Source: Antennarius striatus (taxonomy: Eukaryota > Chordata > Actinopteri > Lophiiformes > Antennariidae). From it: a stretch of 64,000 bases of DNA. The stretch is from positions 11,684,501-11,748,500 of the forward strand of contig NC_090780.1 in assembly GCF_040054535.1 (NCBI RefSeq), read 5' to 3'. Under the pieces are notes generated by a model. That model had not been told where the DNA came from. It made no database searches and saw nothing but the letters and a program-made list of their open reading frames with translations. A program made the position numbers and the translations under genes. Of this stretch, positions 1 through 12,310 are shown piece after piece (position 1 is the first letter of the stretch; each line of letters starts with the position of its first letter).

Positions 1-121
1 AGGAAAAGAAGAAGAAGAGTCTTATATTAAAAAGAGGCAGGCAGCATAAAGTACATATCTCATCATATACATCACGATCGGAGACCTATTAAACCAATCA
101 CATCCGGGCTTTATGTCTTAC

Positions 122-454
122 CTGACAGGCTTGGTAAAGCAGCTGGTGCTCAAACTTTTTGATGCCAAGGATATTCTGGAACATCTCATACAGCTGGTCC
201 TTACTCAGGATCAACTCGGAGGCTGCACTGGCCGTCATGCGTTGCTGTGCCTTGCGTGGGTCCTCATCGCCACGGTAGATGGTATCAAACTTGGCCATCC
301 AGGAGCTGAGCACTGTCTCCTTGCTCAGACCATCAATCTCCGGGAGGCTTCGTACACGCTTCTCAATATGCCTCTTGAACACTTCCCTGAAATCAGTGGC
401 TGAGAAGCCGCCACTCTGGACCATTTTAGCCACACGGTCACTCTTTAGGAATAC
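122..454 (-). CDS. cadps: cadps exon 3 (CAPS1, partial gene)
   Basis: This is the third coding exon of calcium-dependent secretion activator 1, 111 codons in phase 0. It starts after an AG acceptor with codons for [16 protein letters not shown] and ends at YQACQ before a GTAAGA donor. The stretch [23 protein letters not shown], then [14 protein letters not shown] and [13 protein letters not shown], fits CADPS better than CADPS2, which has a different residue set around the [10 protein letters not shown] position. It belongs to the N-terminal part of CAPS, ahead of the C2, PH and MUN regions. CAPS primes dense-core vesicles for Ca2+-triggered fusion. The next exon would lie beyond the left edge. 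The exon borders are read directly from the sequence; the choice of paralogue rests on remembered family sequences. Confidence 0.93.
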
Positions 455-3265
455 CTGCATTATGAGTTTGACAGCACAGATTGCAGTCATGTCAAAGATC
501 AAGTTGCATATGAACCACTAATGACAGTATTTTAGATGATTTAATGTGGTTGCTTCTGACAATCTGTTATGAACAGCATAGAGGGTGGCATTTCAAAATA
601 TTTTTTGTTACATTCTAATCAAAACAGAATCCTTTAAACCACTGATAATTTTGACCTTAGAGTCTGTTGCATACATATGAGTCTGTGTCTCGACACTGGT
701 AAGGCTGCAGTCTATCTCAATTTCGCATTTGAGGCTTATGTCGTCAGAGCATCAACGAAAGTAATCAGGAGAGCTGATTGCTTTCTCAGTCTGACATGTG
801 TTCATAGCATCTAGCCTGGCTACAAATCACTGACCACCTGTGCAAAGGCATTGGTAACGCTGGTGTATTTCCCTTCTCATTTGGTGCCCTGAACAAAGAC
901 GCAAGCTGGGACTGCACAAAATATAGTGTCAACATTAACATTGCAATGTACACTTTTACTTTCCGTACTTGGTTCTTCAACTTTCATGAAATGCTATAAA
1001 AGGTGTTTAGTGAATCTCTAGAAACAAAGCATGATGGATTAGATGTGTGGACAGATGGAGCCCATAGCCCCCTCCTAACTTCATTTGTGGTTGGAGATAA
1101 AAATAAACTTGCCTACACCTGCGCACTACCCTGCAGGAAGGTGCCACATTGTTGGATTTCATGTGTGAATTCAGGTAAAGCACAAGTCAAACATGCACAC
1201 GCACACGCACACGCACACACACACACATGTGCACACACAGACACAGACAATAATGAAGCTTTTTACACATCCATGACAACAGCAGGGGAGACAAAATCCA
1301 CATAAAATGAAATTAAATCCTTTAACACTTTCTAATTATTAAAATAAAATTAGGTTAGATTATTTACAATATAATTATAGTTATAAAATTCCTTAATTGA
1401 CTTCAGTAGATTTCAGAAGATTCCGGTTTGCCTCATGTCCGATTTGTTCAACCACGTTTGACCTACATTCACCGATTTAGTTTAATAGTTTCTGTGTAAA
1501 AGATAGAAATGGTGGAGAAAGCCTAATACCATGTTAGAGAAATAAAATAAATGAATAAATAAATTGCAATTCTGGATGCACCTTTGTATCTACTTCAAAA
1601 TGAAATGGATTATTCCCTGTTACAAACCAAGACTCTCCACCAAGTCTAATGCAAATCTGTCAAATAGGTTATGTGTTTGACAGAACAACAAACAAACTGG
1701 CAAACAAGCAAGCACCACGGAAAACCAGGATTGACGCTTACCCCGGAATATGACTCCTTAATCTTGAAACTTACCCCTGGGGTTTTCGACCTCAATGATG
1801 TCATTATGAGATATTCAATGGAAACAATATTCCACTAATGGTGGTATAATTCAGGAAGTCACTCAATAACCTCTGACGTTACATTAACTTGATACCTAAA
1901 TGAATCAGGTGGAGATAGGTTAAAGAGTGTAAACTTCAATTTGATCTTTTATGTACAGTAAGTCCGTAGCATTAATCATTATCGCACTGAGGGTGAACAG
2001 TCATTTGGTTGGTGTAACAGAGGAAGATGTGGGGGACACGGTAAGATGGAGATGGACAAAGGGAATGGATTAAAGAAGAAGGAAATCTTTCAGGTGTGAA
2101 ACTTTTGAAGGTTTGATCAATTTAAATATGCAGAATATGACTTGGATCCAGATAAATCTTTTTATGCATGTCACATCTTAAGGTGATGTTATGCTGTTAT
2201 CTTTATCCAAACAATAAAGGTTTAATCTATTTATGTACAGGCAAAATAATTTAACTGGTCATATCCAGGAATGATTTACAAATTCCTGGATTCAAATGAT
2301 GATGATCACCAACAGTATCAAGGGGGTTGTTCCACTGGGAAACACCTTGCCACTCAAAAAAATTCATTAAAATCCACTCAGAGCTTGAGTAATGCTGCTA
2401 GCAGACAAACAAACAAACCAGTTCCAATAAAAACATTACCCTGCTGGTTAAGATAATTATACTATTGACATTTGTGTCTGGTGCCATATGGCCATATGCA
2501 TAAACATTAAAAAAATTCAACCTATTCCTCTTTCATTTTTTTAATAAATGTGTTTGGTAAGTCATTGATGATGATAATGGGTCTTCTACAAGGCGAGAAT
2601 ATTTTAAGCGTCCAGTTGTTATTCTGAAAACTCACACTTTGTATAAATTTCCTGATTACACATCAGGTTTTCAGATTTACTGTAGAATATTTCACATTAG
2701 CATTAATGTCAATAAATTTACTACATTTCTCATTAGCTGTGAAGTAACAGAGAAGCCATTCTGTAATTAATTTTCCAGATTTTTTTTTTTACTTCAGATT
2801 TTCACAATAGTTGTGCTTGTTTTTGTGATAATGGATTTGGCCTTTAACATATTCTCCTTCCTACTGTGCCTTTTGCACTATATGCAGAGTAATAATTACT
2901 TTATGAATAGAACAGTGAGTCTGGAAAAGATGACTGTGTCAGCAGCTTGCTCTGACTCAATCTGTGCAGTGAAAAGGTTCAGCTACCATTTTACGACTCT
3001 GCCATTTGAATGCATGTGACATGGAACCATATATGGGCTTTTTCACTTTTCAGCCAAAAAATATCATTTCTGATTTCTGCAATAAATCATTGATATTAAT
3101 CAAGAATACAGATTCAGCTGCATTTATACATTTTTGATAATAATACAATCTATAATCATAGCACAACACATTCAATGATTCCTCTGAGAGCATGAGGTCA
3201 CTGTGCTTGGATGGGGAAATGGTTCTGACTGTGATGGTGCTATTATGGCTGGGGTGCGTTGATAC
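455..3265 (-). other. cadps intron 2
   Basis: About 2.8 kb of AT-rich intron. It holds a short imperfect (CA)n tract at about 1195-1245 and simple A/T runs. I see no coding exon or recognisable mobile element, and the short open frames here have no family signature. Confidence 0.8.
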
Positions 3266-3379
3266 CTCATTGTAGCTCTGCACAGCATTGATAAATGCCT
3301 CATCAGCCACAATTTGTGTGTCTCCATTGAGGAAGGCTTGGAAACGGTCCTTGGTCTGTTGAAGCTGCTGCTTGGTTAT
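3266..3379 (-). CDS. cadps: cadps exon 2
   Basis: The second coding exon has 38 codons: [20 protein letters not shown], then [18 protein letters not shown]. On the minus strand it follows a polypyrimidine tract and CACAG, and it ends at GAG before GTATCA. Both joins are phase 0, so exon 1 (…RRQQK) joins ITKQQ and SYNE joins VFLK in exon 3. This reproduces the continuous CAPS N-terminus. Asn occupies a position where the mammalian protein as remembered has Tyr (SYYEV), a minor substitution. Confidence 0.93.
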
Positions 3380-3919
3380 CTGTGTAAGACAAACAGAGAA
3401 CAGCTCAGTGTTACAGCCTGTCAAATATTCAGACATTAGTTTTGCATCTCTCAATTTTCATGTAACTTCTGGGCAGATGATTTATGGTAATGATGTATGT
3501 ATATTATTCACACATTTTACAAACATTACATGTGTTACACATTTGTTGCATGTTTGACTCATGTAATGCATAAAATGTACCAATTATATGCATCTGTCAA
3601 GAGGAAGAGGTTCCTACCCAAAAAACATATTACAGAAAAGCCCTGCATTGTTTTTGCAAATTGAGCAAGAGAGGAACACTGCCATGATAAAATGCTGGTC
3701 AACTAAATTTATGAGTTAAAATATAGTTTTGTTTTTGTTTTTGTTTTGTTTTTTTGTGTTTTTGTTACTACCGGCTGCCATTGTATTCTTAATATGCAAG
3801 CTACATACTGTTCAGGTTTTTAAGGTCTGAACTTAATACAGCATACTTTAACATTGTACTCAAGGATTGCATGTAGGCCGGACACTGTCCTTTACTTATG
3901 GATACTTACAGTATAATTC

Positions 3920-4093
3920 TTTAGGACTTTAGCTCAGAGTTTCTTCCTCATCAAGGGAGTTTTTCCCCGCCACTGTCGCTTATGTTTGCTCTAGAGGGTT
4001 CGGCTGGGTTTCTCTGTCTGTTAAAGCGCTTTGAAATGTCTGTTGCCATGATTAAGCGCTATACACTGTAAATAAAACTTGATTGATTGATTG
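3920..4093 (+). repeat. L2-type LINE/SINE 3' tail with (GATT)n end
   Basis: The segment reads GGGAGTTTTTCCCCGCCACTG, then GTTAAAGCGCTTTGAAATGTC and AAGCGCTATACACTGTAAAT, and ends in GATTGATTGATTGA. This is the familiar 3' tail of teleost L2-like LINEs and the SINEs that use them. No coding part is attached. Confidence 0.6.
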
Positions 4094-4150
4094 ACTTCTA
4101 CTTCTAGAAAAATTACATGGGGAATACATTTGGTAAATTTGAATATTTTT

Positions 4151-4472
4151 GGGCAGCCCAGTGGTGCAGTTTGTAGCATTGCTGCCTCACAGCAATAAGG
4201 GTCTGGGTTCAGTTTTTTCTGTATGTTCTCCCTGTGATTCTCTGAATTCTCTAGCTTCCTTCCACCTCCAAAAACAAGCACCTTGGGTGGATTGATCACT
4301 CTGAAATTGTCCAATGATGTGAGTGTGAGCTCACATCAGTGTTCGCCTTTTTGTGGCCCTGTGAAGAACTGGCAACTCATCCAAGGTGTACCCTGCTTCT
4401 TGCCTGTAGCAAAGTGGCACTGGCTACAGCAGATGAGTATTTTGGATAAGCGGCTGAAGACGAGACAATTAA
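4151..4472 (+). repeat. tRNA-headed SINE-like repeat, copy a (degenerate)
   Basis: It begins GGGCAGCCCAGTGGTGCAG, passes through TATGTTCTCCCTGTG and CACCTCCAAAAACA, and ends GGATAAGCGGCTGAAGACGA. The same framework recurs at 5730, 10871, 25734, 35649, 42440 and 59389, so it is a dispersed family, here clearly decayed. Confidence 0.6.
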
Positions 4473-5089
4473 AATTGTGACGTGCTCAAGACAATAAAAG
4501 AATGCATATTATCGATGATTAATTCAATTACAATGATTTTTTTTAATGCAATAAAGAATAATAATAAGGGCAGACTTGGCTTGAAAAATCAGGAACATGC
4601 ATAAAAACATCATCTATTGGTCTGAAATCAGGCATACACATAATATTTTTTGTCTGATCTCGAAGGAATACCTGAAAATGGTTCTTGTTGCTCAACATGT
4701 CAACAACACCTGGAAAATATCTTTTTCCATCAAAACCAATGTAAGCAGGCTTACAAACCAGTGGAGCCTGAGGTTTGACTCAACACACCACCCCACTCAT
4801 GTACATTTGTCTTGAATGACACATGATTTTGTGTCACTTGTATATAAGATATAGAGCTCTGACATCATGATTGCAGCTAATCAGGGCTGTCATAACGGTA
4901 CAAGAGCTTCTAAGAGAATGCATGAGACTCATCTCATAGTGAGGTCATTCACTCAGGCTACTCAGAGAACCACGGTTGCAGAAGTCACTTAATTTTTTTA
5001 GACTTGATGATCAAAACAAGCAGACACATTTACACTCTACCTAAAAACTATTGTGGAAATTTAAAGAATGACAACAGACCAATCCTCTG

Positions 5090-5197
<108 letters not shown>

Positions 5198-5729
5198 GTG
5201 TGCATGCGTATGTTTGTGTGTGTATTGGAGAGCTGACACTTCAGTTCATATCAATAAACAAGGTGAAGAAGTGAAAGGAAAAGAATAGTTGAGCTACATA
5301 AAGTATTTATGACTTCAGCACGCTCTTTATTTCATTGCTGATTGGAGAACTGTGCTAAACAAGTTGATGGATGAGGCAAAATGCCTCCATTTTCATCAGT
5401 ATGTCAGAGTCCCAAGACATACTTTCCAGCCTTTCCCTTATTGATTTGCTCTCTCTGTGGCTCTTATCAAGATTGCAGTGTTACACTGTGATGCATTGGC
5501 TTGCAATGAAGTGGACAGTGACATTAATCACCCTTCACTTATCAATAGAGTGGATATGCCCATTGCATTGGCTTTATTTACAGTAACTTCATTATAGCTC
5601 AAAATGACTATGGATCTGGGTTTCGATTGATCAAATCGTATTTGAGGCTGTGTAAAATATTCAACAGCCTATGAATTTTTAACTAAAAACTTTCTGCTCA
5701 TATGATTTTATTTTATAGTTTTAGAAAGT

Positions 5730-6060
5730 GGGCGGCACGGTGGCGCAGTGTGTAGCACTGTCTCCGCACAGCAAGGTGGTTCCGGATTTGTTCGGAGTTT
5801 GCATGTTCTCCCTGTGTCCCCGTGGGTTCTCTCCAGGTTCTGCAGCTTCATCCCACCTTCAAAAACATGCGCTTCAGGTTAATTGGCCAGTCTCAAAGTG
5901 CATGTAGGTGTGAGTATGTGGTTGTCCTTTAAGTGTAGCTCCACAATGCACTGGCACCGTGTCCCGAGTGTTCCCTGCCCCACGCCCCCAGTCGGCTGGG
6001 ATAGGCTCCAGTACCCCGTGACAACAGATGAAGCGGGTTTAGAAGATGGATGGATAGATG
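5730..6060 (+). repeat. tRNA-headed SINE-like repeat, copy b (best preserved)
   Basis: This copy shows the full layout. It starts GGGCGGCACGGTGGCGCAG, followed by GTTTGCATGTTCTCCCTGTG, CCCACCTTCAAAAACATG, a GTTAATTGGCCA block, GGCTGGGATAGGCTCCAG and a tail ending GATGGATGGATAGATG. The head resembles a tRNA A box (TGGCGCAGT). The family is very common in teleosts; its formal name is not clear to me. Confidence 0.65.
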
Positions 6061-6665
6061 CATAGTTTTAGAAATTGCATAACTACTTAAAATGGTCAAG
6101 TATTTAATTCAAAAACAATGCTTAGAGATATTGTGAACCAAGCCCGTTACAGAGGGTCAAAGATGTAGAAACCCCTCAGGCGCACATGTTGTAAATGAAA
6201 GCTGCCTTTAGTGATTCTTCACTGAACTGAAAAAAATTAAGTTTACATACTATGTTGTAAGCGTACTTGCTCCATTTTGTCTCCGTGTAAGTGTAGCGCA
6301 GAAGAAGTCATACATTTGAACTTAATATAATAATTATTTTTAATGATACATAAAGTATTTTATACTATATAGTCTACACAAACTAAAGACATAACATAAC
6401 AAAAAAAAAACAATACTTGCAATATAGGCCATTTAAATTTCACCGAAATGGGGGCCATTACATAGGGAATTCATATATTATTTAGGCCACATTAGCAATT
6501 TCAAATAACATAAAGGTCATAGCTGTTATATTAAAATAGCTTCAAAGACTTTTCCAGACTGTCAGGAACAAAACTCAGGTGGAAAAAAATTGTGCAGTTT
6601 GTCTCTTTGTTCATTGCTCAATGCTTACAAAATTATTGAAATACAAACATGTAGGCCTATCATTC

Positions 6666-6783
<118 letters not shown>

Positions 6784-6889
6784 TGGCATTATTTATTATA
6801 TTTAAATAGGAATAATAAATAAAAATATAGACCACAATATTATCGAGTCATTATCACCTGTAATACATGACTACATATTAATATTAATG

Positions 6890-8914
6890 GAAGCTGAAAA
6901 CGGAAGAGTGTTGCATGACTTTTAGGAAGGAGTTAAGACAGGCTCTGGGTGGTCAGGAGGTGCTTCCAGATGACTGGACAACTACAGCTAGTGTGATCAG
7001 GCAGACAGGTAGGAGAGTACTTGGTGTGTCATCTGGAAGGAAAGTAGATAAGGAGACTTGGTGGTGGAATGAGGAGGTACAAGAGTGTATACAGAGAAAG
7101 AGGTTTGGTAAGAAGAAGTGGGACACTGAGAGGACTGAGGAGAGTAGACAGGAGTACAGGGAGATGCAGCGTAAGGTGAAGGTAGAGGTAGCAAAGGCCA
7201 AACAAGGGGCTTATGACAACTTGTATGCTAGGTTCGACAGTAAGGAGGGAGAGACTGATCTATACCGGTTGGCAAGACAGAGACGCAGAGATGGGAAGGA
7301 CGTGCAGCAGGTTAGGGTGATTAAGGATAGGGATGAAAATCTATTGACAAACACAAGTAGTGTGAGAGGAAGATGGAAAGAGTACTTCGAAGAGTTGATG
7401 AACAAGGAAAATGAGAGAGAACAAAGACTAGAAAAGGTGGCTGTTGTGGACCAGAAAGTAGCAAAGATCAGTCAGGACAAAGTGAGGAGAGCATTGACGA
7501 GGATGAAGAATGGAAAGGCAGTCGGTCCTGATGATATACATGTGAGGTATGTAAGTGTCTAGGAGAGGTGGCAGTAGAGTTTCTGACTGGGATGTTCAAC
7601 AGGATCTTAGATAGTGAGAAGATGCCTGAGGAATGGAGAAGAAGTGTGCTGGTGCCCATTTTTTAATAACAAGAGAGATGTGCAGATCCAATGAAGCTAT
7701 GGGAAAGAGTAGTTGAAGCTAGACTAAAGGCAGAAGTGAGCATTTGTGAGCAACAGTATGGTTTCATACCAAAAAAGAGTACTACAGATGCAGTAGTTCC
7801 TTTGAGGATGTTGATAGAGAAGTACAGAGAAGGCCAGAGGGATATGTATTGTGTTTTTGTAGATCTGGAGAAAGCTTATGACAGGGTATCCAGAGAGGAA
7901 CTGTGGTATTGTATGAAGTCTGGAGTGGCCGAGAAGTATGTTAGAGCGGTGCAGGACATGTATGAGGACTGTAAGACAGTGGTGAGGTGTGCTGTAGGTG
8001 TGACAGAGGAGTTCAAGGTGGAGGTGGGACTGCATCAGGGATCAGCTCTGAGCCCCTTCTTGTTTGCTATGGTAATGGACAGGCTGACATACGAGGTTAG
8101 ACAGGAATCTCCATGGACTATAATGTTTGCAGATGACATGGTGATCTGTCATGAGAGCAAGGAACAGGTGGAGGAGAAGTTAGAGAGGTGGAGGTTTGTC
8201 CTGGAAAGGAGAGAAATGAAGGTTAGCTGCAGTAAGACATATGTGCATTTATGTGAATAAGAGGGACCCAAGTGGAAGAGTGAGGTTACAGGGAGAAGAG
8301 AAGAAGGAGGATTTTAAGTACTTGGGCTCAAAAGTCCAGAGCAACGGAGAGTGTGGAAAAGAGGTGAAGATGCTTGTACAGGCAGGATGGAACGGGTGGA
8401 GAAAAGTGTCAGGTGTGATGTGTGAGAGAAGAGTTTCAGCTAAAAAGAAAGGAAAGGTATACAAAACTGTGGTGAGACCAGCGATGTTGTTTGGTCTAGA
8501 GACAGTGTCACTGAGGAAAAGACAGGAGACAGAGCTGGAGGTAGCAGAGATGAAGATGCTGAGGTTCTCTTTGGGAGTGACCAGGAAGGATAGGATCAGG
8601 ACTGAGTACATCAGAGGGACAGCACATGTTAGAGGTTTTGGAGATAAAGTCAGAGAGGCTAGACTGAGATGGTTTGGACATGTCCAGAGGAGAGATAGTG
8701 AATATATTGGTAGAAGAATGCTGAGTTTTGAACTGCCAGGCAGGAGGCCTAGCGGAAGACCGAAGAGGAGGTTTATGGATGTAGTGAAAGAGGACATGAA
8801 GGTAGTCGGTGTGAGAGAAGGGGATGCCGAAGACAGAGTTAGAGGGAGCTGTGGAGTTAGCTGTGGAGACCCCTGAAGAGAAAAGCCGAAAGGAGAAGAA
8901 GAAGAAGAAGAAGA
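6890..8914 (+). mobile_element. RTE-like non-LTR retrotransposon, copy 1 (5'-truncated, frameshifted)
   Basis: The longest of four LINE copies in the window. The frames at 6915-7562, 7691-8260 and 8241-8876 form one broken reverse transcriptase ORF. Visible RT blocks are MKNGKAVGPDDIH, YCVFVDLEKAYDRVSREELW, GLHQGSALSPFLFAMVMDRL and the catalytic FADDMVI. The C-terminal part reads RLRWFGHVQRRDSEYIGRR. At least two frameshifts and an internal deletion near 7660-7690 separate the frames. It ends in a short (GAA)n-type tail at about 8896-8914, as expected for RTE-like elements with simple-repeat tails. The endonuclease domain is missing. Placement in the RTE group is from motif style, not a tree. 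Confidence 0.85.
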
Positions 8915-9326
8915 TATTACATTAATGCCATTAATTACTACTCAGGTTACCATATAATATCTTAGAAATGTGAAACAATATAGGTCGTGACATAATCTAC
9001 ATAGTGTCTGTTCACATCAATATTCAAAATATATACATATAGACTATTTCTTTCCAAGACATAATGAGGGAACTCAGCAGCAGAGGCTTGCACTATTGAA
9101 TCTATGATCTATTGTTTTGTGTGTGTGTGTGTGGGGGGGACTATTGTTTCCATAATCACATTATATGATTCCACATATAAAGCACACATGCATATATGCA
9201 GTATAGTAGAAAATACAGGAGTAATTATTTCAGTAAAAATCAAAATAAATTGTACATGTTAAACTTTTTTTTAATATTATGAATATACTTTCCAATCAAT
9301 ATAACATCTTCGAAAAAATGAAGATA

Positions 9327-9356
9327 TACTTAAGTACTCTTAAGAGTACTTAAGTA
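9327..9356. repeat. 30-bp perfect palindrome
   Basis: A self-complementary stretch centred between 9341 and 9342, built on CTTAAG and GTACT units (half-site TACTTAAGTACTCTT). The unit is repeated once more to 9363. It could form a cruciform; function unknown. Confidence 0.9.
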
Positions 9357-9728
9357 CTCTTAAGAAATTAAGTGTCATGAAATGGGCAATGTGATGCAGA
9401 CAGAATATATACACTATATCTTCTTCTTGTGCGTAAATTTGTTCGTCATCATTGAACATAGCATTATGAAAATCTCACCAGACAAAGACAACTTTCAGAT
9501 TTCACCTGTAGGCCACCATCTGAGTAAACAGAAAACACGAGTACAGGAGCAAGTGCTGCATTATGGATGCACAAAATCTACCAGCATCAGACCTCATGAA
9601 ACACAAAACAACAGCATCATGTAATGACTGTGTCCACAAAACTATTATTATACAAAGACAAATGCACAATCTATTATCCCCAAGCAGTCATACTCACATA
9701 GAATTGTTCTGAAGGCACAAACCCGCAC

Positions 9729-9857
<129 letters not shown>

Positions 9858-10870
9858 ATTGTCTGTAAATACCACACTACTGGGTTAGTAAACAGCCAGG
9901 TGTACACTCTGCAGACACATTGCAAACAGGGATAATACAGGGACCTCTGTTGTCATAATCAGGAGCTGTGGCTCATATGCAGCAAAACACTGTATTCCCT
10001 TTTTGCCTCCTCATCTATTATCATTCCTCAAACCCAAAGGCAGTATAGTTCCTTTACTATAGTAAGCAGAAATAAGTGTAGCACGGACATGTCAGGCTCT
10101 GCAGTGTTGAAAAGAACAATTTTACAGAACTCTAGGCCAAAAGTATCAAACCAATATATTCCATTATGTTTCAATGGAATAACTGAGGGTTTAGCAACCG
10201 GAGACAGAAGCATTACTTGTTTTGCATGATGTTAATATATTTATCCGACAACATATAAATACATGCATTAACGTTTAAAATAAAACTTGAAAAAGGTAGT
10301 TCATGTCTATTTTATAATGATCCAAAAGAAGCACAAGAAACTATTTAAATAAACAAGTGACAAAGTAAATAAGCAGAGGGACAGTGAAATATACCTCTCC
10401 GATATTATCAATACAACAGCCAGTAGATTTGAGATTGACTCAATCAGTCAGTTAATTGCTGCTTTTCTGTCATATTTCATTACTTCAGTAGAAAAGAAAA
10501 TGATATTTAGCTGTAGAGCTGGTCGATGAGATTTAAATATGTAATCAGAAGGAAATATCTATTTCCTACACTAAAACAGAAACATTGTTTTAGACAGAAA
10601 TTAACAAGTCACTGAGATTGAAAGTTATGGTTACATTTAATTACGGTAATAAGTTTTATATCCTCAAAATAGCACCGAATAAACAAAAATACGTGATTTT
10701 TTTTTCATTCTCTTGTTTATCTCAGTTCACAATGGAAAAAATACCAACTACAGCTCTGCCGTGAACCTCCAAAGCTTTATTAAGCTGATTCCTAACTCTC
10801 ATCTAGAATCTCAGATCCTACACACCCACTCCAACCCAAACCTCACCCACCTTTATTCTGTCTAGCAAAT

Positions 10871-11374
<504 letters not shown>

Positions 11375-12185
11375 TCGACTAAGAAATCACAAAGTCACAA
11401 AGAGGTTTTTCTGTCAGTCTGTTCAATTTGTTGGCTAAAGTTGACATCATATGCATTTACATTTTGAAAATATGTTACCAAGATAACGTCAAAACTATTA
11501 ATGCGTGGCATATTGCTGTTAATATTGCAAAAATATTAATTGTGATGAATTAACAGAGCTCCAGTGATTAATTTTGGATTGCAAATATTTTTTTCATGTA
11601 AAAATATCAAACCAGATCATTTTTACCACTTTTTAATATCTCCCACAGTTCCATCATCCTGCTACACCTTGTTCAACGCAGGGCCAACACACTCCCTAGC
11701 TGTTTGACTTCACTCACCAACCCACTCTTCAGTTCACTGAATAATTACCAGCCTCTGTCTCCCTTCTTTGCTCGGCTCTACTTTCCAAAAGACTTGATCC
11801 CACCATCATGAATGATTTAAAAATTGAGTTGAAATCTAAGCTATGGATATTTTTTGCTGTTCATGTTGAGGGACAACCTAGAACCTACATCAATCACAAT
11901 GCAAACTGCTGACACATTCTGATTAAATATGGTTCTTTATCCCAAATAGTGTCTAATGTCTCCTGCCAAAGTAGAGCTCATGAGATCTAGAGAGCTCAAT
12001 CGCTAGACGACTCGAATAACATCACTTGAGGCCATTAGTCACACTCTTTTTAGAGCCAAAGCCCTTCAATATCAGAAGCACTCCCAAAGACCTGAACATA
12101 CACTTAGATGTAGAATGATGGGATAACCTTGGTCTTAAAAACTGTACATTTATATTTAATCAGAGAGTTATGGCCATTCATTCAT

Positions 12186-12310
12186 TCATGCATTGTCTGT
12201 CCTGTATTTCCTTCATAGGGGTGTGGGGAAGTGGGGGTCAGGGGCTGGTGCATGTCATAACTCATGAGGCAATTTGTTGACATGGCTGGGTTGTCAGCTA
12301 ATTAACCTTC
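12186..12310 (-). repeat. degenerate SINE-like fragment
   Basis: CATTCATTCATGCATT followed by a block ending GGGTTGTCAGCTAATTAACC resembles the 3' half of the SINE-like family in reverse orientation. It is heavily eroded, so this is a tentative call. Confidence 0.35.
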
